From assembly GCF_002101555.1 (NCBI RefSeq), contig NZ_LQOL01000087.1, forward strand, positions 1-51,557: a DNA stretch of 51,557 bases. The letters run 5' to 3'. The notes beneath the pieces are model-generated. The model was not told the origin of the DNA. It did not search any database and saw only the letters and a program-made list of their open reading frames with translations. How positions within the stretch are numbered: position 1 is the stretch's first letter; every line of letters begins with the position of its first letter. Positions 24,239 to 34,602 of this stretch are shown one piece after another. Both the position numbers and the translations under genes were made by a program. The stretch is from Mycolicibacterium canariasense (GTDB taxonomy: Bacteria > Actinomycetota > Actinomycetes > Mycobacteriales > Mycobacteriaceae).

Positions 24239-26080
24239 ATGGAAGCCCGTACCGACGACTCGTTCGAGGCCCTGCTTCGCTACCTGCGCGATTCCCGCGG
24301 CTTCGACTTCACCGGTTACAAACGCGCCTCCCTGATGCGCCGGGTCAGACACCGGATGGATCAGGCCGGCTCGTCCACGTTCGACGAGTATCTCGATGTG
24401 CTGCAGGCGAGTTCCGACGAGTTCGCGGCATTGTTCAACACCATCTTGATCAACGTGACGGCCTTTTTCCGCGACCCGCAGGCCTGGCAGCGCCTGCAGG
24501 AGGACGTCATCCCACAGCTGCTCGCCGAGCGGGGGCCCGACGACCTCATCCGCGTGTGGAGCGCAGGCTGTGCCTCCGGTCAGGAGGCTTACACCCTGGC
24601 CATGCTGCTGGCCGAGGCGCTCGGTCACCAGGCCTTCCGCCAGCGAGTCAAGATCTACGCCACCGATGTCGACGAGCACGCACTCAGCGAGGCCCGGGCT
24701 GCCTCTTACCAAGTGCGGGCGATCGAGTCGGTACCGCCGGATCTGCTGGTCAAATACTTCGATCAGGTCAACGGCCACTACGTATTCCACAAGGACCTGC
24801 GCCGCGCCGTGATCTTCGGCCGCAACGATCTGGTCCGCGACGCCCCCATCTCCCGGGTCGACCTGCTGGTGTGCCGCAACACACTGATGTACCTGAACGC
24901 GGAGACGCAGCGCAATGTGCTCGCCCGCCTGCACTTTGCGCTGGCCCCCAAGGGCACGCTGTTCCTCGGTCACGCCGAGATGCTGATGAGCCACAGTGAC
25001 CGCTTCACCCCGTTCGACCTGAAGAACCGCATCTTCCGTAAGTCCGTCGGCTCACACCAGGGACCGGAGCGGTTCGATCCGGCGGCCGCGCTCTACGAGC
25101 GGCACGGCGAACTGAAGGGGCTGACAACGGTGCGGGATCTGGCTTTTCGAGCCAGCCCGGTGCCCCAGATCGTGGTCACCGGCGATGACACGGTCGCCAT
25201 GATCAACCAGCAGGCCGAAACCTTCTTCGGGCTGTCGGGCCGCGATGTCGGCCGTCTGCTGCGGGATCTGGAAGTCGCGTACCGTCCGGTGGAGCTCCAG
25301 ACATATATCGAGCAAGCCAAGGTCGACCGGCGCTCGGCCCGGATCCAGGATGTCGAGTGGCAGCGCCCCGGGACGGACACCGTGTGGTTCGAGATCCACG
25401 TGAACCCGCTGGTCGACGCCGACAACGGGTTGTTGGGTGTCTCGGTGGTGTTCTTCGACGTGACCGCGACGCGGGCCTTGTTGGACACGGTGGTGCAGAC
25501 CAACCGGCAGCTGGAAACCGCCTATGAGGAGCTGCAGTCCACCAACGAAGAACTCGAGACCACCAACGAAGAACTGCAGTCCACCGTCGAAGAACTGGAA
25601 ACCACGAACGAGGAGCTGCAGTCGACCAACGAAGAACTCGAGACCATGAACGAGGAGCTGCAGTCCATCAACGATGAGCTGCACACCATCAACGACACGC
25701 TGCGTGAGCGCAGCCTGGAGCTGGACGACGCCCGCACGTTCATGGAGGCCATGGTCAACTCGATCCGGCTCGGCGTGGTGGTGGTGGACCGCGAGATGCG
25801 TGTCGTGGTGTGGAACCGCGGCTGCGAGGAGCTCTGGGGTGTGCGCGCCGACGAGACGGCCGGCGTGGTGTTGACTGCCCTGGACATCGGGCTGCCGGTG
25901 CACGAGGTGCGACCGTTGGTCGGCACCGCATTCGTGGACCCGGACAGTACGGGTGAGGTGGTCCTGGACGCGATCAACCGGCGCGGGCGGCCTACCCGCG
26001 TGCGGGTGACATGCTCACCGTTCCGCACGGCGGGGGACGGTGTGCGCGGCGCGCTGCTGCTCATGGATGTCCTCGAGTAG
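24239..26080 (+). CDS. CheR methyltransferase with PAS domains and a long coiled coil
   Basis: 613 residues. Residues ~8-70 form the CheR N-terminal helical domain (FDFTGYKRASLMRRVRHRM). Residues ~75-270 form the SAM-dependent methyltransferase domain (FFRDPQAW, WSAGCASGQEAYTLAMLL, IYATDVDEHAL, CRNTLMYLN). A PAS domain follows (~290-410), then a coiled coil (~415-490) built from repeats such as NEELETTNEELQST, and a second PAS domain (~495-610). The layout matches CheR-PAS parts of CheB-CheR sensor proteins; here CheB is separate. The start ATG lies 46 bases after the STAS/ATPase gene. Confidence 0.9.
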   Translation: MEARTDDSFEALLRYLRDSRGFDFTGYKRASLMRRVRHRMDQAGSSTFDEYLDVLQASSDEFAALFNTILINVTAFFRDPQAWQRLQEDVIPQLLAERGPDDLIRVWSAGCASGQEAYTLAMLLAEALGHQAFRQRVKIYATDVDEHALSEARAASYQVRAIESVPPDLLVKYFDQVNGHYVFHKDLRRAVIFGRNDLVRDAPISRVDLLVCRNTLMYLNAETQRNVLARLHFALAPKGTLFLGHAEMLMSHSDRFTPFDLKNRIFRKSVGSHQGPERFDPAAALYERHGELKGLTTVRDLAFRASPVPQIVVTGDDTVAMINQQAETFFGLSGRDVGRLLRDLEVAYRPVELQTYIEQAKVDRRSARIQDVEWQRPGTDTVWFEIHVNPLVDADNGLLGVSVVFFDVTATRALLDTVVQTNRQLETAYEELQSTNEELETTNEELQSTVEELETTNEELQSTNEELETMNEELQSINDELHTINDTLRERSLELDDARTFMEAMVNSIRLGVVVVDREMRVVVWNRGCEELWGVRADETAGVVLTALDIGLPVHEVRPLVGTAFVDPDSTGEVVLDAINRRGRPTRVRVTCSPFRTAGDGVRGALLLMDVLE

Positions 26081-26166
26081 TGCGCCCGGCGTACGGCGCT
26101 ATCCGCGGAGCGAAAAGCCGTCGCGCCTGGTTCGTCTCGGAGCCGCTGTCCGTTTTACCGTGAGCC

Positions 26167-26844
26167 GTGGTCGACGACGGGCCGGCAAACCGGATGCCCC
26201 ATGCGGGCAGCTTTCGTTACCTCGCCGCTTCCGACACCTGGGAGTGGTCCGACGAGGTGGCGGTGATGCACGGATATCAACCGGGCACCGTGACGCCGAC
26301 GACCGAATTGATGCTGGCGCACAAGCATCCCGACGATCGCACGACCGTGGCCGAGTTGTTGGAGAACGTGCGCCGGCACGGGGCCGCGTTCAGCAGCAGG
26401 CACCGCATCGTGGATACGGCAGGCCGCACCAGGCTGGTCGTGGTCGTCGGTGACCGGATCGTCGGGCCGGACGGCACCCACGCCGGCACTGCCGGTTTCT
26501 ATGTGGACATCACCGATGGCTTCCAGGCCGACATCCAGCAGGAGGTCACCGCCGAACTTGCGGTGATCACCCGCCGCCGGGCGGCCATCAATCAGGCCGT
26601 CGGCATGCTGATGCTCCGTTACGGGCTGACGCCGGAGCAGGCCTTCCGCGTGTTGACCACGGTGTCGCAGAACTCCAACGTCAAGTTGCGCGACCTCGCC
26701 GCGCGGCTGGTGGAGCAGGCCGAGGCCTTCGGCGCCCCGCTGCTGACCGACACCGCCGCAACGGTTTTCGACGATTGGCTCACTGCCGCCGGCCGGCCGC
26801 GGCGGGCCGGTGCGATCACCGACGAATCTGCCGCGCAGAACTGA
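26167..26844 (+). CDS. PAS-ANTAR regulator
   Basis: 225 residues from a GTG. Residues ~12-120 form a PAS/PAC sensor (FRYLAASDTWEWSDEVAVMH, HKHPDDRTTVAELL, GFYVDITDGFQADI). Residues ~125-185 form an ANTAR domain (RRRAAINQAVGMLMLRYGLT, VLTTVSQNSNVKLRDLAARL). It follows the CheR-PAS gene by 86 bases in the same direction and converges with the STAS gene 7 bases later. PAS-ANTAR proteins are common in mycobacteria, with unknown ligands; the RNA target probably lies nearby but I could not identify it. Confidence 0.85.
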   Translation: MVDDGPANRMPHAGSFRYLAASDTWEWSDEVAVMHGYQPGTVTPTTELMLAHKHPDDRTTVAELLENVRRHGAAFSSRHRIVDTAGRTRLVVVVGDRIVGPDGTHAGTAGFYVDITDGFQADIQQEVTAELAVITRRRAAINQAVGMLMLRYGLTPEQAFRVLTTVSQNSNVKLRDLAARLVEQAEAFGAPLLTDTAATVFDDWLTAAGRPRRAGAITDESAAQN

Positions 26845-26851
26845 GGTCGAC

Positions 26852-27301
26852 TCAGGCGGTTCTGTTGTCATCGTCCGCGCCGGCGAACTGAACGATGGGC
26901 ACATGCAGTTCGGCCGCGGCGAACGCTTGCTCGAGGGACGCGGTGGTGGGCACCTGGCCGGTCGGGTCGAAGCGGCGCAGCAAACGCCGGACCGCCGGAG
27001 ACGGAATCACCGTCCACCGGGTGTCGGCGAGCGCGCAGCGGGCGTCGAGCAGGCGCAGCGCCTCGAACCCGGAGACCGCAAGGTACCGGACACCCCGCAT
27101 GTCCACGATCATCGAACAGCACAGCATCGCCCGGTCCAGCACCGTGTCGATCAGGCCGTCGACGTTGGCGGCGTCGACGACACCGCCGACGGTCACCACC
27201 GTCACGGCGGGGTCGTACCACTGGGTGTCGATGGTGAGGACGGTGTCCGCGCGGACGGGGCCGCGGCGGCGTCCGTTGTCCGTTGTTCGCGTCAGTGCCA
27301 T
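26852..27301 (-). CDS. STAS-domain protein (anti-sigma factor antagonist-like)
   Basis: 149 residues. The STAS core runs from ~25 to 125: VTVVTVGGVVDAANVDGLID, SMIVDMRGVRYLAVSGFEAL. In RsbV-type antagonists the position after the MRGVRYL strand holds the phosphorylated Ser; a Ser is present (AVSGF). It may therefore be switched by an anti-sigma kinase such as the STAS/ATPase fusion at 23437. ATG start at 27301 with no strong ribosome site. It closes the signalling cluster and converges with the PAS-ANTAR gene. Confidence 0.8.
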   Translation of the reverse strand: MALTRTTDNGRRRGPVRADTVLTIDTQWYDPAVTVVTVGGVVDAANVDGLIDTVLDRAMLCCSMIVDMRGVRYLAVSGFEALRLLDARCALADTRWTVIPSPAVRRLLRRFDPTGQVPTTASLEQAFAAAELHVPIVQFAGADDDNRTA

Positions 27302-27684
27302 GTGCCACTCCCTGACTTTCGGCGACGCCCGGGCCGTGACTCAGCCGCCGGTCCGCACGTCGAGTGCTCTCAAGCAAGCTGTTGGCTCAACCGCCCCCAT
27401 GGTAGTGACGTGGACCACAGATCGCTAATGTCCGTGGTCAGTGTTCGGTTTGCGGACATCCGCGGGTTCGGGCGCTGAGCTGGTAGGCATACCGATCCCG
27501 CACCATTCGATCGTTTGCCTGCCCGGCACGCCTCGACCGCCCGGCCCCGACGTGTCCGACAAACGAAACCGCGCGCCGGTAGTCTGGCTGCGCATGCGGT
27601 ACATGTCACAGATGAGCATCGGAGTGAGAACTCCCATGACTCCACGATTCTCCGAATAGTTAGCGCTGCTACTATATTTGTGCT
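27302..27684. other. Intergenic region with FAAL promoter
   Basis: I recognise no gene in these 383 bases; short frames on both strands lack family features. TATATT at 27673-27678 lies 6 bases before the ligase ATG, a strong leaderless -10 box. Two small inverted repeats occur: GACCAC/GTGGTC (27413-27418 and 27434-27439) and GCGGA-CA-TCCGC (27452-27463). They could bind a regulator of either neighbour. Confidence 0.45.
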
Positions 27685-29517
<1,833 letters not shown>

Positions 29518-29548
29518 ATCGCCTGCGGGAGTATCGCAACGACCGGGC

Positions 29549-30796
29549 TCAGTACCGGCCGAACACCACTGCGGCGTTCACGGCACCGATGCCGAACGAC
29601 GTGCTGACCGCACAGCGATAGTCACCCCGGCGCGGCTCCCCGGAGACGACGTCCAGATCGAATTCCGGGTCGAGCTGGTGCAGGTTGCGCGTCGGCGGAA
29701 TCACGCTGTCGCGCAAGGTCTGTACCGTCACGATCGCCTCGATGGCGCCGGCGGCGCCCATGGACTGCCCGAACGCCGCCTTCGGGGCGTAGACGGCCGG
29801 ATGATGGGCTCCGAACACCGATCGGATGGCGGCGGCTTCCGATCGGTCGCCGTCCCGGGTGCCCGTCGCGTGTGCGTTGACGTGGTCGACATCGGCGGGC
29901 GCCAAGCCGGCCGAGCGCAGCGCGCGCTGGATCGCCTCGCCCTCTGATTCACCCGTCGGGTCGGAGGTGCCCTGCTCGGACGGATCGAAGCTGAGGCCAT
30001 AGCCCAAGACGCGTGCAAAGATCTGCGCCCCACGGGATTTCGCGTGTTCCTCGGTCTCGATCACCAGCAGCGCACCGCCCTCGCTGAGCACCGTCCCGTC
30101 CCGATCGCGGTCGAAGGGCCGACACGCCCCCTCCGGATCGTCGTTGCGGGTCGAGAGCCACCCGGCGTTAATGAAGGCCGCCAACGGCGTTGCCTCGATA
30201 CCGCTTTCCACTCCCCCGCAGATCGCCATGTCCGCCTCGCCGAGCGCCAGCAGGCGCCAGCCTTCCCCGATGGCCGCCGTACCCGAGGCATCACCCACCA
30301 TCGGGGTGATGACACCGGCCTTCGCCTTCCGTTCCAGCCCCACGGCCGCCGCGGCCGCGTTGGGCATGTGCATCTGAACGGTCAGGGGCGAAGCGGCGCG
30401 CATGCCGCGGACCTGCCAGTCGTCGTACAACTCGACCATGTCGTGGGTGGTGCCATAGCCCTGACCGATCGCCACCGACAGCCGGCGGGCGTCGATCTCC
30501 GGGGCGCCCGCGTGGGTCCAGGCACGGCGGCTCAGCAGCGTCGCCATCTGGGTCACGCGGGTCATCCTGCGGGCCTCCACGCGGTTGACCTGGCTGGCGA
30601 TGTCTTCGCGCAACGGTCCGCCGATGTGCACCGGCAGCCCGAATTGCTCGATGAACGGATAGTCCAGCTTCTCGATACCGCTGCCGCCGGCCAACAACGC
30701 CGTCCAGGTCTGCTCGGCGTCGGCGGCGATCGCCGTCGTGGAGGCGAAGCCGGTCACCACGACATCGTGAAATCGGACGTTTGCATTCAACGCCAC
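29549..30796 (-). CDS. KasA/KasB-like ketoacyl-ACP synthase with altered active site
   Basis: 415 residues from a GTG with GGGGAGAG upstream; the frame is open 31 codons further but without family similarity. It aligns along its length with mycobacterial KasA/KasB from memory (QMHMPNAAAAAVGLE, STRNDDPEGACRPFDRDRDG, the C-terminal GAVNAAVVFGRY). The catalytic Cys is replaced by Asp169 (ITPMVGDASGTAAIG; KasA has SACSSG), His309 is kept (VNAHATGT), Lys339 is kept, and the second active-site His is Gln344 (AFGQSMGAAG). It should therefore not condense by the normal mechanism; a chain-length-factor-like, decarboxylating or scaffold role is possible. No sign of decay otherwise. Confidence 0.88.
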   Translation of the reverse strand: MALNANVRFHDVVVTGFASTTAIAADAEQTWTALLAGGSGIEKLDYPFIEQFGLPVHIGGPLREDIASQVNRVEARRMTRVTQMATLLSRRAWTHAGAPEIDARRLSVAIGQGYGTTHDMVELYDDWQVRGMRAASPLTVQMHMPNAAAAAVGLERKAKAGVITPMVGDASGTAAIGEGWRLLALGEADMAICGGVESGIEATPLAAFINAGWLSTRNDDPEGACRPFDRDRDGTVLSEGGALLVIETEEHAKSRGAQIFARVLGYGLSFDPSEQGTSDPTGESEGEAIQRALRSAGLAPADVDHVNAHATGTRDGDRSEAAAIRSVFGAHHPAVYAPKAAFGQSMGAAGAIEAIVTVQTLRDSVIPPTRNLHQLDPEFDLDVVSGEPRRGDYRCAVSTSFGIGAVNAAVVFGRY

Positions 30797-31046
30797 GTTG
30801 CTCTCCCCAGGCCGGTGGGTCGGCTGAACCGAAACCCGATCACAGCGGATGCCGAGCTGCGACGGAGCGGCCACGGGGCTGGACCGCATCTACGTCCTCG
30901 GCAGGTTCGACACCCGCTATCGCACGTCGAAGTTGACGTTAGCGCAGATCCACAGGTGGCACCCAGGCTCTGGCGGCGGTCGGACGAAGATCCGTCGCTT
31001 GACGGACGATGCGGCAGGTTCGCCCGGTGAGTGTGAAGATGACACG

Positions 31047-31916
31047 GTGCCCGGCGGCGCAGCATCATGGGTTAGTGACGCCAGGCTGGCAGCGGTGATC
31101 TTTGCCTCGGGCCGCCCGCAGATGGTGGCCCTTGACATCGACGGCACTTTGCACAGCGCGTCGGACACCAATCCCGATGCACACGAAACGATCAGCTCAG
31201 CCACCCGAGCGGCTGTGCGCGCCGTCGTCGGGTCGGGAACGCATTTGGTGCTGTGCACAGGCCGGCTTTCTCCGGCGACTCTGCCGTTTCTACGTGAACT
31301 CGATATCTGTGCGGGCTTCGCCATCTGCTCCAATGGGGCGGTTCTCATCGACGCTGGCACCGGGCGAGTCGTCGAGCAGGTGATATTCGATCTACGCGAC
31401 CCCATTGCAATTTTGCGCACGCGACTGCCGGGTGCTGTCTTCGTGGCCGAGCGCCCCGGCTTGGGCGTGCTGGCTACCGACCGGGTTGACGACGCGGACA
31501 TGCATTTCGGGCTAGTGGAGTTGGTTGGTGACGACGAATTGGCGGCCGCGTCCACCACGCGGCTGGCCGTGCATTGGCCCGGGCGTAGCGGATCGGCTTT
31601 GGCTGCTGCCTTGGCGAACGTAGACATCCCCGGAGTCCGGTGCTGCTGTTATTCAGATGAGCCGCTGGCTGATCTGACTGCCGCAGGCGTGAGCAAGGCG
31701 GCGATGCTGGAACGTCTGCGCGCGAATTTGGGAGTACTGGCTTCGGAGACGCTGGCCGTCGGTGATGGCGTCAACGACTTGGAAATGCTCGCCTGGGCGG
31801 CCCACGGAGTGGCCATGGGCCACTCGCCGGCTCAGGTGCGGGCGGCCGCCGACCAAGTCTGTCCTCCAGGCATCGAGGACGGACTGGCCATCGCCCTGTC
31901 GCAGTGGTTTCGGTGA
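31047..31916 (+). CDS. HAD-superfamily phosphatase (Cof/IIB type)
   Basis: 289 residues from a GTG at 31047. Motif I is MVALDIDGTLH, motif II follows in LVLCTGRLS (Thr), the Lys motif in GVSKAAMLERL, and motif IV VGDGVNDLEMLAWA; a C2-type cap lies between. Cof-type HADs dephosphorylate sugar or nucleotide phosphates. The start is uncertain: a GTG at 31095 and an ATG at 31122 are alternatives. I chose 31047 because GAAGATGACACG just before it resembles GACGATGGCACG before the pyrE-like GTG at 33411, suggesting the same leaderless promoter type. Confidence 0.8.
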   Translation: MPGGAASWVSDARLAAVIFASGRPQMVALDIDGTLHSASDTNPDAHETISSATRAAVRAVVGSGTHLVLCTGRLSPATLPFLRELDICAGFAICSNGAVLIDAGTGRVVEQVIFDLRDPIAILRTRLPGAVFVAERPGLGVLATDRVDDADMHFGLVELVGDDELAAASTTRLAVHWPGRSGSALAAALANVDIPGVRCCCYSDEPLADLTAAGVSKAAMLERLRANLGVLASETLAVGDGVNDLEMLAWAAHGVAMGHSPAQVRAAADQVCPPGIEDGLAIALSQWFR

Positions 31917-32140
31917 GGGCCTCCTGCAGCGGAATTACTCAAGCGCCCATCGTGTCTCGCTTCTGAAGAAGGCGCCGGTTCAGTTCGCGTCTCTGCCTGA
32001 AAAATCCGGTATCGTGATGGCGTCGCGAAAAGCGGCCGGTCACCGGTCGTCGATACGGTGCTGAGGCCGTCGATCTCAGCTGCCCAGCGTCTTTTCATGA
32101 GTGGCTCGATGCCTGTCGAGCCGTGAAAGAGGAGCGCTGA

Positions 32141-33268
32141 ATGTCATCGATAGCCATTGTCGGAGCCGGGCTGGGAGGCCTGGTACTGGCCTGCACGTTG
32201 CACCGTCAAGGCGTCACCACCACCGTGTACGAGGCTGAAGAATCGGCCGCAGCGCGTACCCAGGGTGACCTGCTCGACATCCATTCCCACACAGGGCAGG
32301 CAGCATTGCGCGACGCCGGTGTGTTCGACGGGTTCCGAGCCCTCATCCGACCGGGACACGACGCCAAGCGCATTACCGATCGCGCTGGCACCATCGTGTT
32401 CGACTGGCCGGGCAGCCCCCTGGGGACCCGGCCCGAGGTGGACCGCGGCGAGCTGCGCAGCATGTTGATTGCCTCGCTCCCTGAGGGCACGATCCGCTGG
32501 GGACGCAAGGCGATCGGCGTGATCACCACTCCGGGGCGGCGCCCCCAGGTGAACTTCGTCGGCGGATCCTCGATTACCGCGGATCTCGTCGTGGGAGCTG
32601 ACGGCGCCTGGTCGAAAGTGCGACGAAGCGTCTCGAGTGTCGCTCCGGTCTACACCGGCACCTGCTTCGTCAAGGTTGGTTCTGCTCCCGGGCAACTGCT
32701 GTCCCGCGAAGGCGCCGCACTCATCGGGCGCGGCACGCTCATGGCGGTGGCGCCCGGGCAGGGCATCCTGGCCCACCACAACGCCGACGGCACGCTCAGC
32801 GGCTACGTCGCCATCAACGCACCGCTCGAGCTGATGACATCTGTCGACACCGGTGACCCATCGGGCATGCGGGCAATGATCAAGCGGCGCTTCGAGAACT
32901 GGGCTCCCGCGCTGACCGCGCTGGCGTTCGACAACATCAGCGATCCCGTGCTGCGCCCCATCTACGCGTTACCCATAACGCATCGCTGGGAGCGGGTACC
33001 CGGTGTGACGTTGATCGGCGATGCTGCACATCTGATGTCACCGTTCGCCGGGGAGGGTGCCAATCTCGCGATGTTCGACGGCGCGGCGCTGGCCGCGGAG
33101 ATCGTCGCGCACCCTGGTCATATCGAGGAAGCGCTGTCTGCGTATGAGGACGCGCTCTTCCCGCGCAGTGCTGAGGTGGCCCAACGGAGTGCAAGTAACC
33201 TGCAGCAGTTCTTCGGGCCTGACGCGCCGCGCAGTGCCGTCGACCTGTTCGCCGGGCTGCTCACGTAG
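32141..33268 (+). CDS. FAD-dependent monooxygenase, TetX-like
   Basis: 375 residues. FAD-binding motifs of the aromatic-hydroxylase (PHBH) group: N-terminal IAIVGAGLGGLVLACTL, the middle LVVGADGAWSKVR, and the C-terminal LIGDAAHLMSPFAGEGANLA. The last one and the following DGAALAAEIV ... IEEALSAYEDALFPRS are close to Tet(X) tetracycline-inactivating monooxygenases from memory. Whether it acts on tetracyclines is not shown; many such enzymes in actinobacteria hydroxylate other aromatic compounds. The ATG has AGAGGAG upstream with normal spacing. It stands alone between the HAD gene and pyrE. Confidence 0.82.
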   Translation: MSSIAIVGAGLGGLVLACTLHRQGVTTTVYEAEESAAARTQGDLLDIHSHTGQAALRDAGVFDGFRALIRPGHDAKRITDRAGTIVFDWPGSPLGTRPEVDRGELRSMLIASLPEGTIRWGRKAIGVITTPGRRPQVNFVGGSSITADLVVGADGAWSKVRRSVSSVAPVYTGTCFVKVGSAPGQLLSREGAALIGRGTLMAVAPGQGILAHHNADGTLSGYVAINAPLELMTSVDTGDPSGMRAMIKRRFENWAPALTALAFDNISDPVLRPIYALPITHRWERVPGVTLIGDAAHLMSPFAGEGANLAMFDGAALAAEIVAHPGHIEEALSAYEDALFPRSAEVAQRSASNLQQFFGPDAPRSAVDLFAGLLT

Positions 33269-33410
33269 ACGGTAAGAAGGGCCAGACCAACTAGGCGGCA
33301 GCAGAACGGCTTGGATCCTGTCCTTGGGGTAACGCGTATCGGCCCGCGGTTCTCACGGCGTGGGGGCGTTGGACTGGAGTATCGCTCACCGCCGGTGCGA
33401 CGATGGCACG

Positions 33411-33944
33411 GTGAATACAAGTGAATTGGCCGCCGATATTGACGCTGCTTGCCGTCTGTCGGGGACGTTCACCCTGCGATCAGGGCTGACGTCGGAGGAG
33501 TATTTCGACAAGTACCTCTTCGAGTCGGACCCGAAGCTACTCAATCGGGTGGCGGCGGCGATGGTCTCTTTACTTCCGGCTGGGACCGACCTCGTCGGTG
33601 GTCTGGAACTGGGCGGAGTCCCGCTGGCGACCGTGGTCAGCCAAATGACGGGTTTACCTGCACTTTTCGTCCGGAAGCAAGCGAAGGAGTACGGCACCCG
33701 CCGCGTAGCCGAGGGAGTGGTCGACATCGTCGGACGAACGGTCACGCTGATCGAAGACGTGATCACGACCGGAGGCGCGGTTCGACAGGCCGCGTTGTCG
33801 CTCCGCGCCCAGGGCGCGCACGTCACGTCTGTCGTGTGCGCCATCGATCGCAGCGACGGGTCACCCTCTGCCCTCGTTGATGTGGACCTTGCCGTTCACG
33901 CTGTACTCACTCGCACGGATTTGGACGCGGCCCGCCCACGGTAA
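33411..33944 (+). CDS. pyrE: Orotate phosphoribosyltransferase
   Basis: 177 residues from a leaderless-type GTG (GACGATGGCACG upstream). It has the OPRT features in order: SGTFTLRSGLTSEEYFDKYLF at the N-terminus, the GGLELGGVPLATVVS strand, the flexible catalytic loop VRKQAKEYGTRR, and the PRPP motif VTLIEDVITTGGAV. It makes orotidine monophosphate from orotate and PRPP. Length and motifs fit bacterial PyrE better than those of the gene at 2360. The Nudix gene starts 9 bases after its stop and is probably co-transcribed. Confidence 0.88.
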   Translation: MNTSELAADIDAACRLSGTFTLRSGLTSEEYFDKYLFESDPKLLNRVAAAMVSLLPAGTDLVGGLELGGVPLATVVSQMTGLPALFVRKQAKEYGTRRVAEGVVDIVGRTVTLIEDVITTGGAVRQAALSLRAQGAHVTSVVCAIDRSDGSPSALVDVDLAVHAVLTRTDLDAARPR

Positions 33945-33953
33945 CGTTAGTGG

Positions 33954-34463
33954 ATGCATGACCCGGCTCTTCGTCGATCGTGTCGAGGCCTTTTGATTGA
34001 CGAGAACAATCGAATCTTGTTGCTGGAGCATCGCATCAGTGTCGGACGGTCCGTGTGGGTTGGCCCCGGAGGGGGAATTGAGACCGGCGAGGAACCGGCC
34101 GATACTCTGCGTCGCGAACTGTTCGAAGAAACCGGCTTTGTCCTTGATCCCAGTCATGGAGCTCAGTTGGTGTGGGTGCAGACTGCGGAGCTGTCCGAGA
34201 TGCAGCCCCACGGCTACACCGGCGTCGTCAACTTCTACTTCTTGATTCGAGTCGCCGCCTTCGAACCGGAGAGTGGCGTCGATACCGACGCAGCGGGTCA
34301 TCCCGACGCTGAGGGCATACTCACCCAGCGATGGTGGTCGCTGGCCGACATCACGACCGCCCACCACCACGGCGTCCTCTTCTCTCCACGAGCTCTGCCC
34401 ACTCTTCTGTCGTCACTGCTGACCGTCGGGCCGCCGCCGACGCCGGTAAGGGTGGGCCTGTGA
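33954..34463 (+). CDS. Nudix hydrolase
   Basis: 169 residues. The Nudix box is complete (GX5EX7REUXEEXGU): GGGIETGEEPADTLRREL and then FEETGF, with both metal-binding Glu. Nudix enzymes hydrolyse nucleoside diphosphates linked to another group, including damaged nucleotides. RWWSLADITTAH near the C-terminus is typical for MutT-like proteins. The start ATG lies 9 bases after the pyrE stop without a clear ribosome site, so translation may be coupled. The pairing with PyrE suggests nucleotide metabolism or clean-up. Confidence 0.85.
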   Translation: MHDPALRRSCRGLLIDENNRILLLEHRISVGRSVWVGPGGGIETGEEPADTLRRELFEETGFVLDPSHGAQLVWVQTAELSEMQPHGYTGVVNFYFLIRVAAFEPESGVDTDAAGHPDAEGILTQRWWSLADITTAHHHGVLFSPRALPTLLSSLLTVGPPPTPVRVGL

Positions 34464-34568
34464 TTGGGACTGCCCCCCAGTGTGGTTGCCTCCTGACCTG
34501 CGAGGATTCGTCCTCGCCGGAAGTAGTAATCTGAGCCATCCCAGCGCTGGTCGTTCGAATGTCGTTGG

Positions 34569-34602
34569 GCGCGAACGGTTTCAGACAGTAACCCGTTCGC
34601 GC
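34569..34602. terminator. Hairpin between the Nudix and GlxA-type genes
   Basis: GCGCGAACGG (34569-34578) and CCGTTCGCGC (34593-34602) form a perfect 10-bp stem with a 14-base loop. It touches the stop codon of the minus-strand regulator gene and lies between convergent genes, so it can terminate both. Confidence 0.65.

Noticed and set aside
25052..25903. 283-codon minus-strand frame
   Set aside because: Its regular repeats are only the antisense reading of the CheR coiled-coil repeat.
34540..34602. tRNA-like GTTCGAAT sequence
   Set aside because: No acceptor stem or anticodon arm can be drawn; the region is explained by the terminator hairpin.
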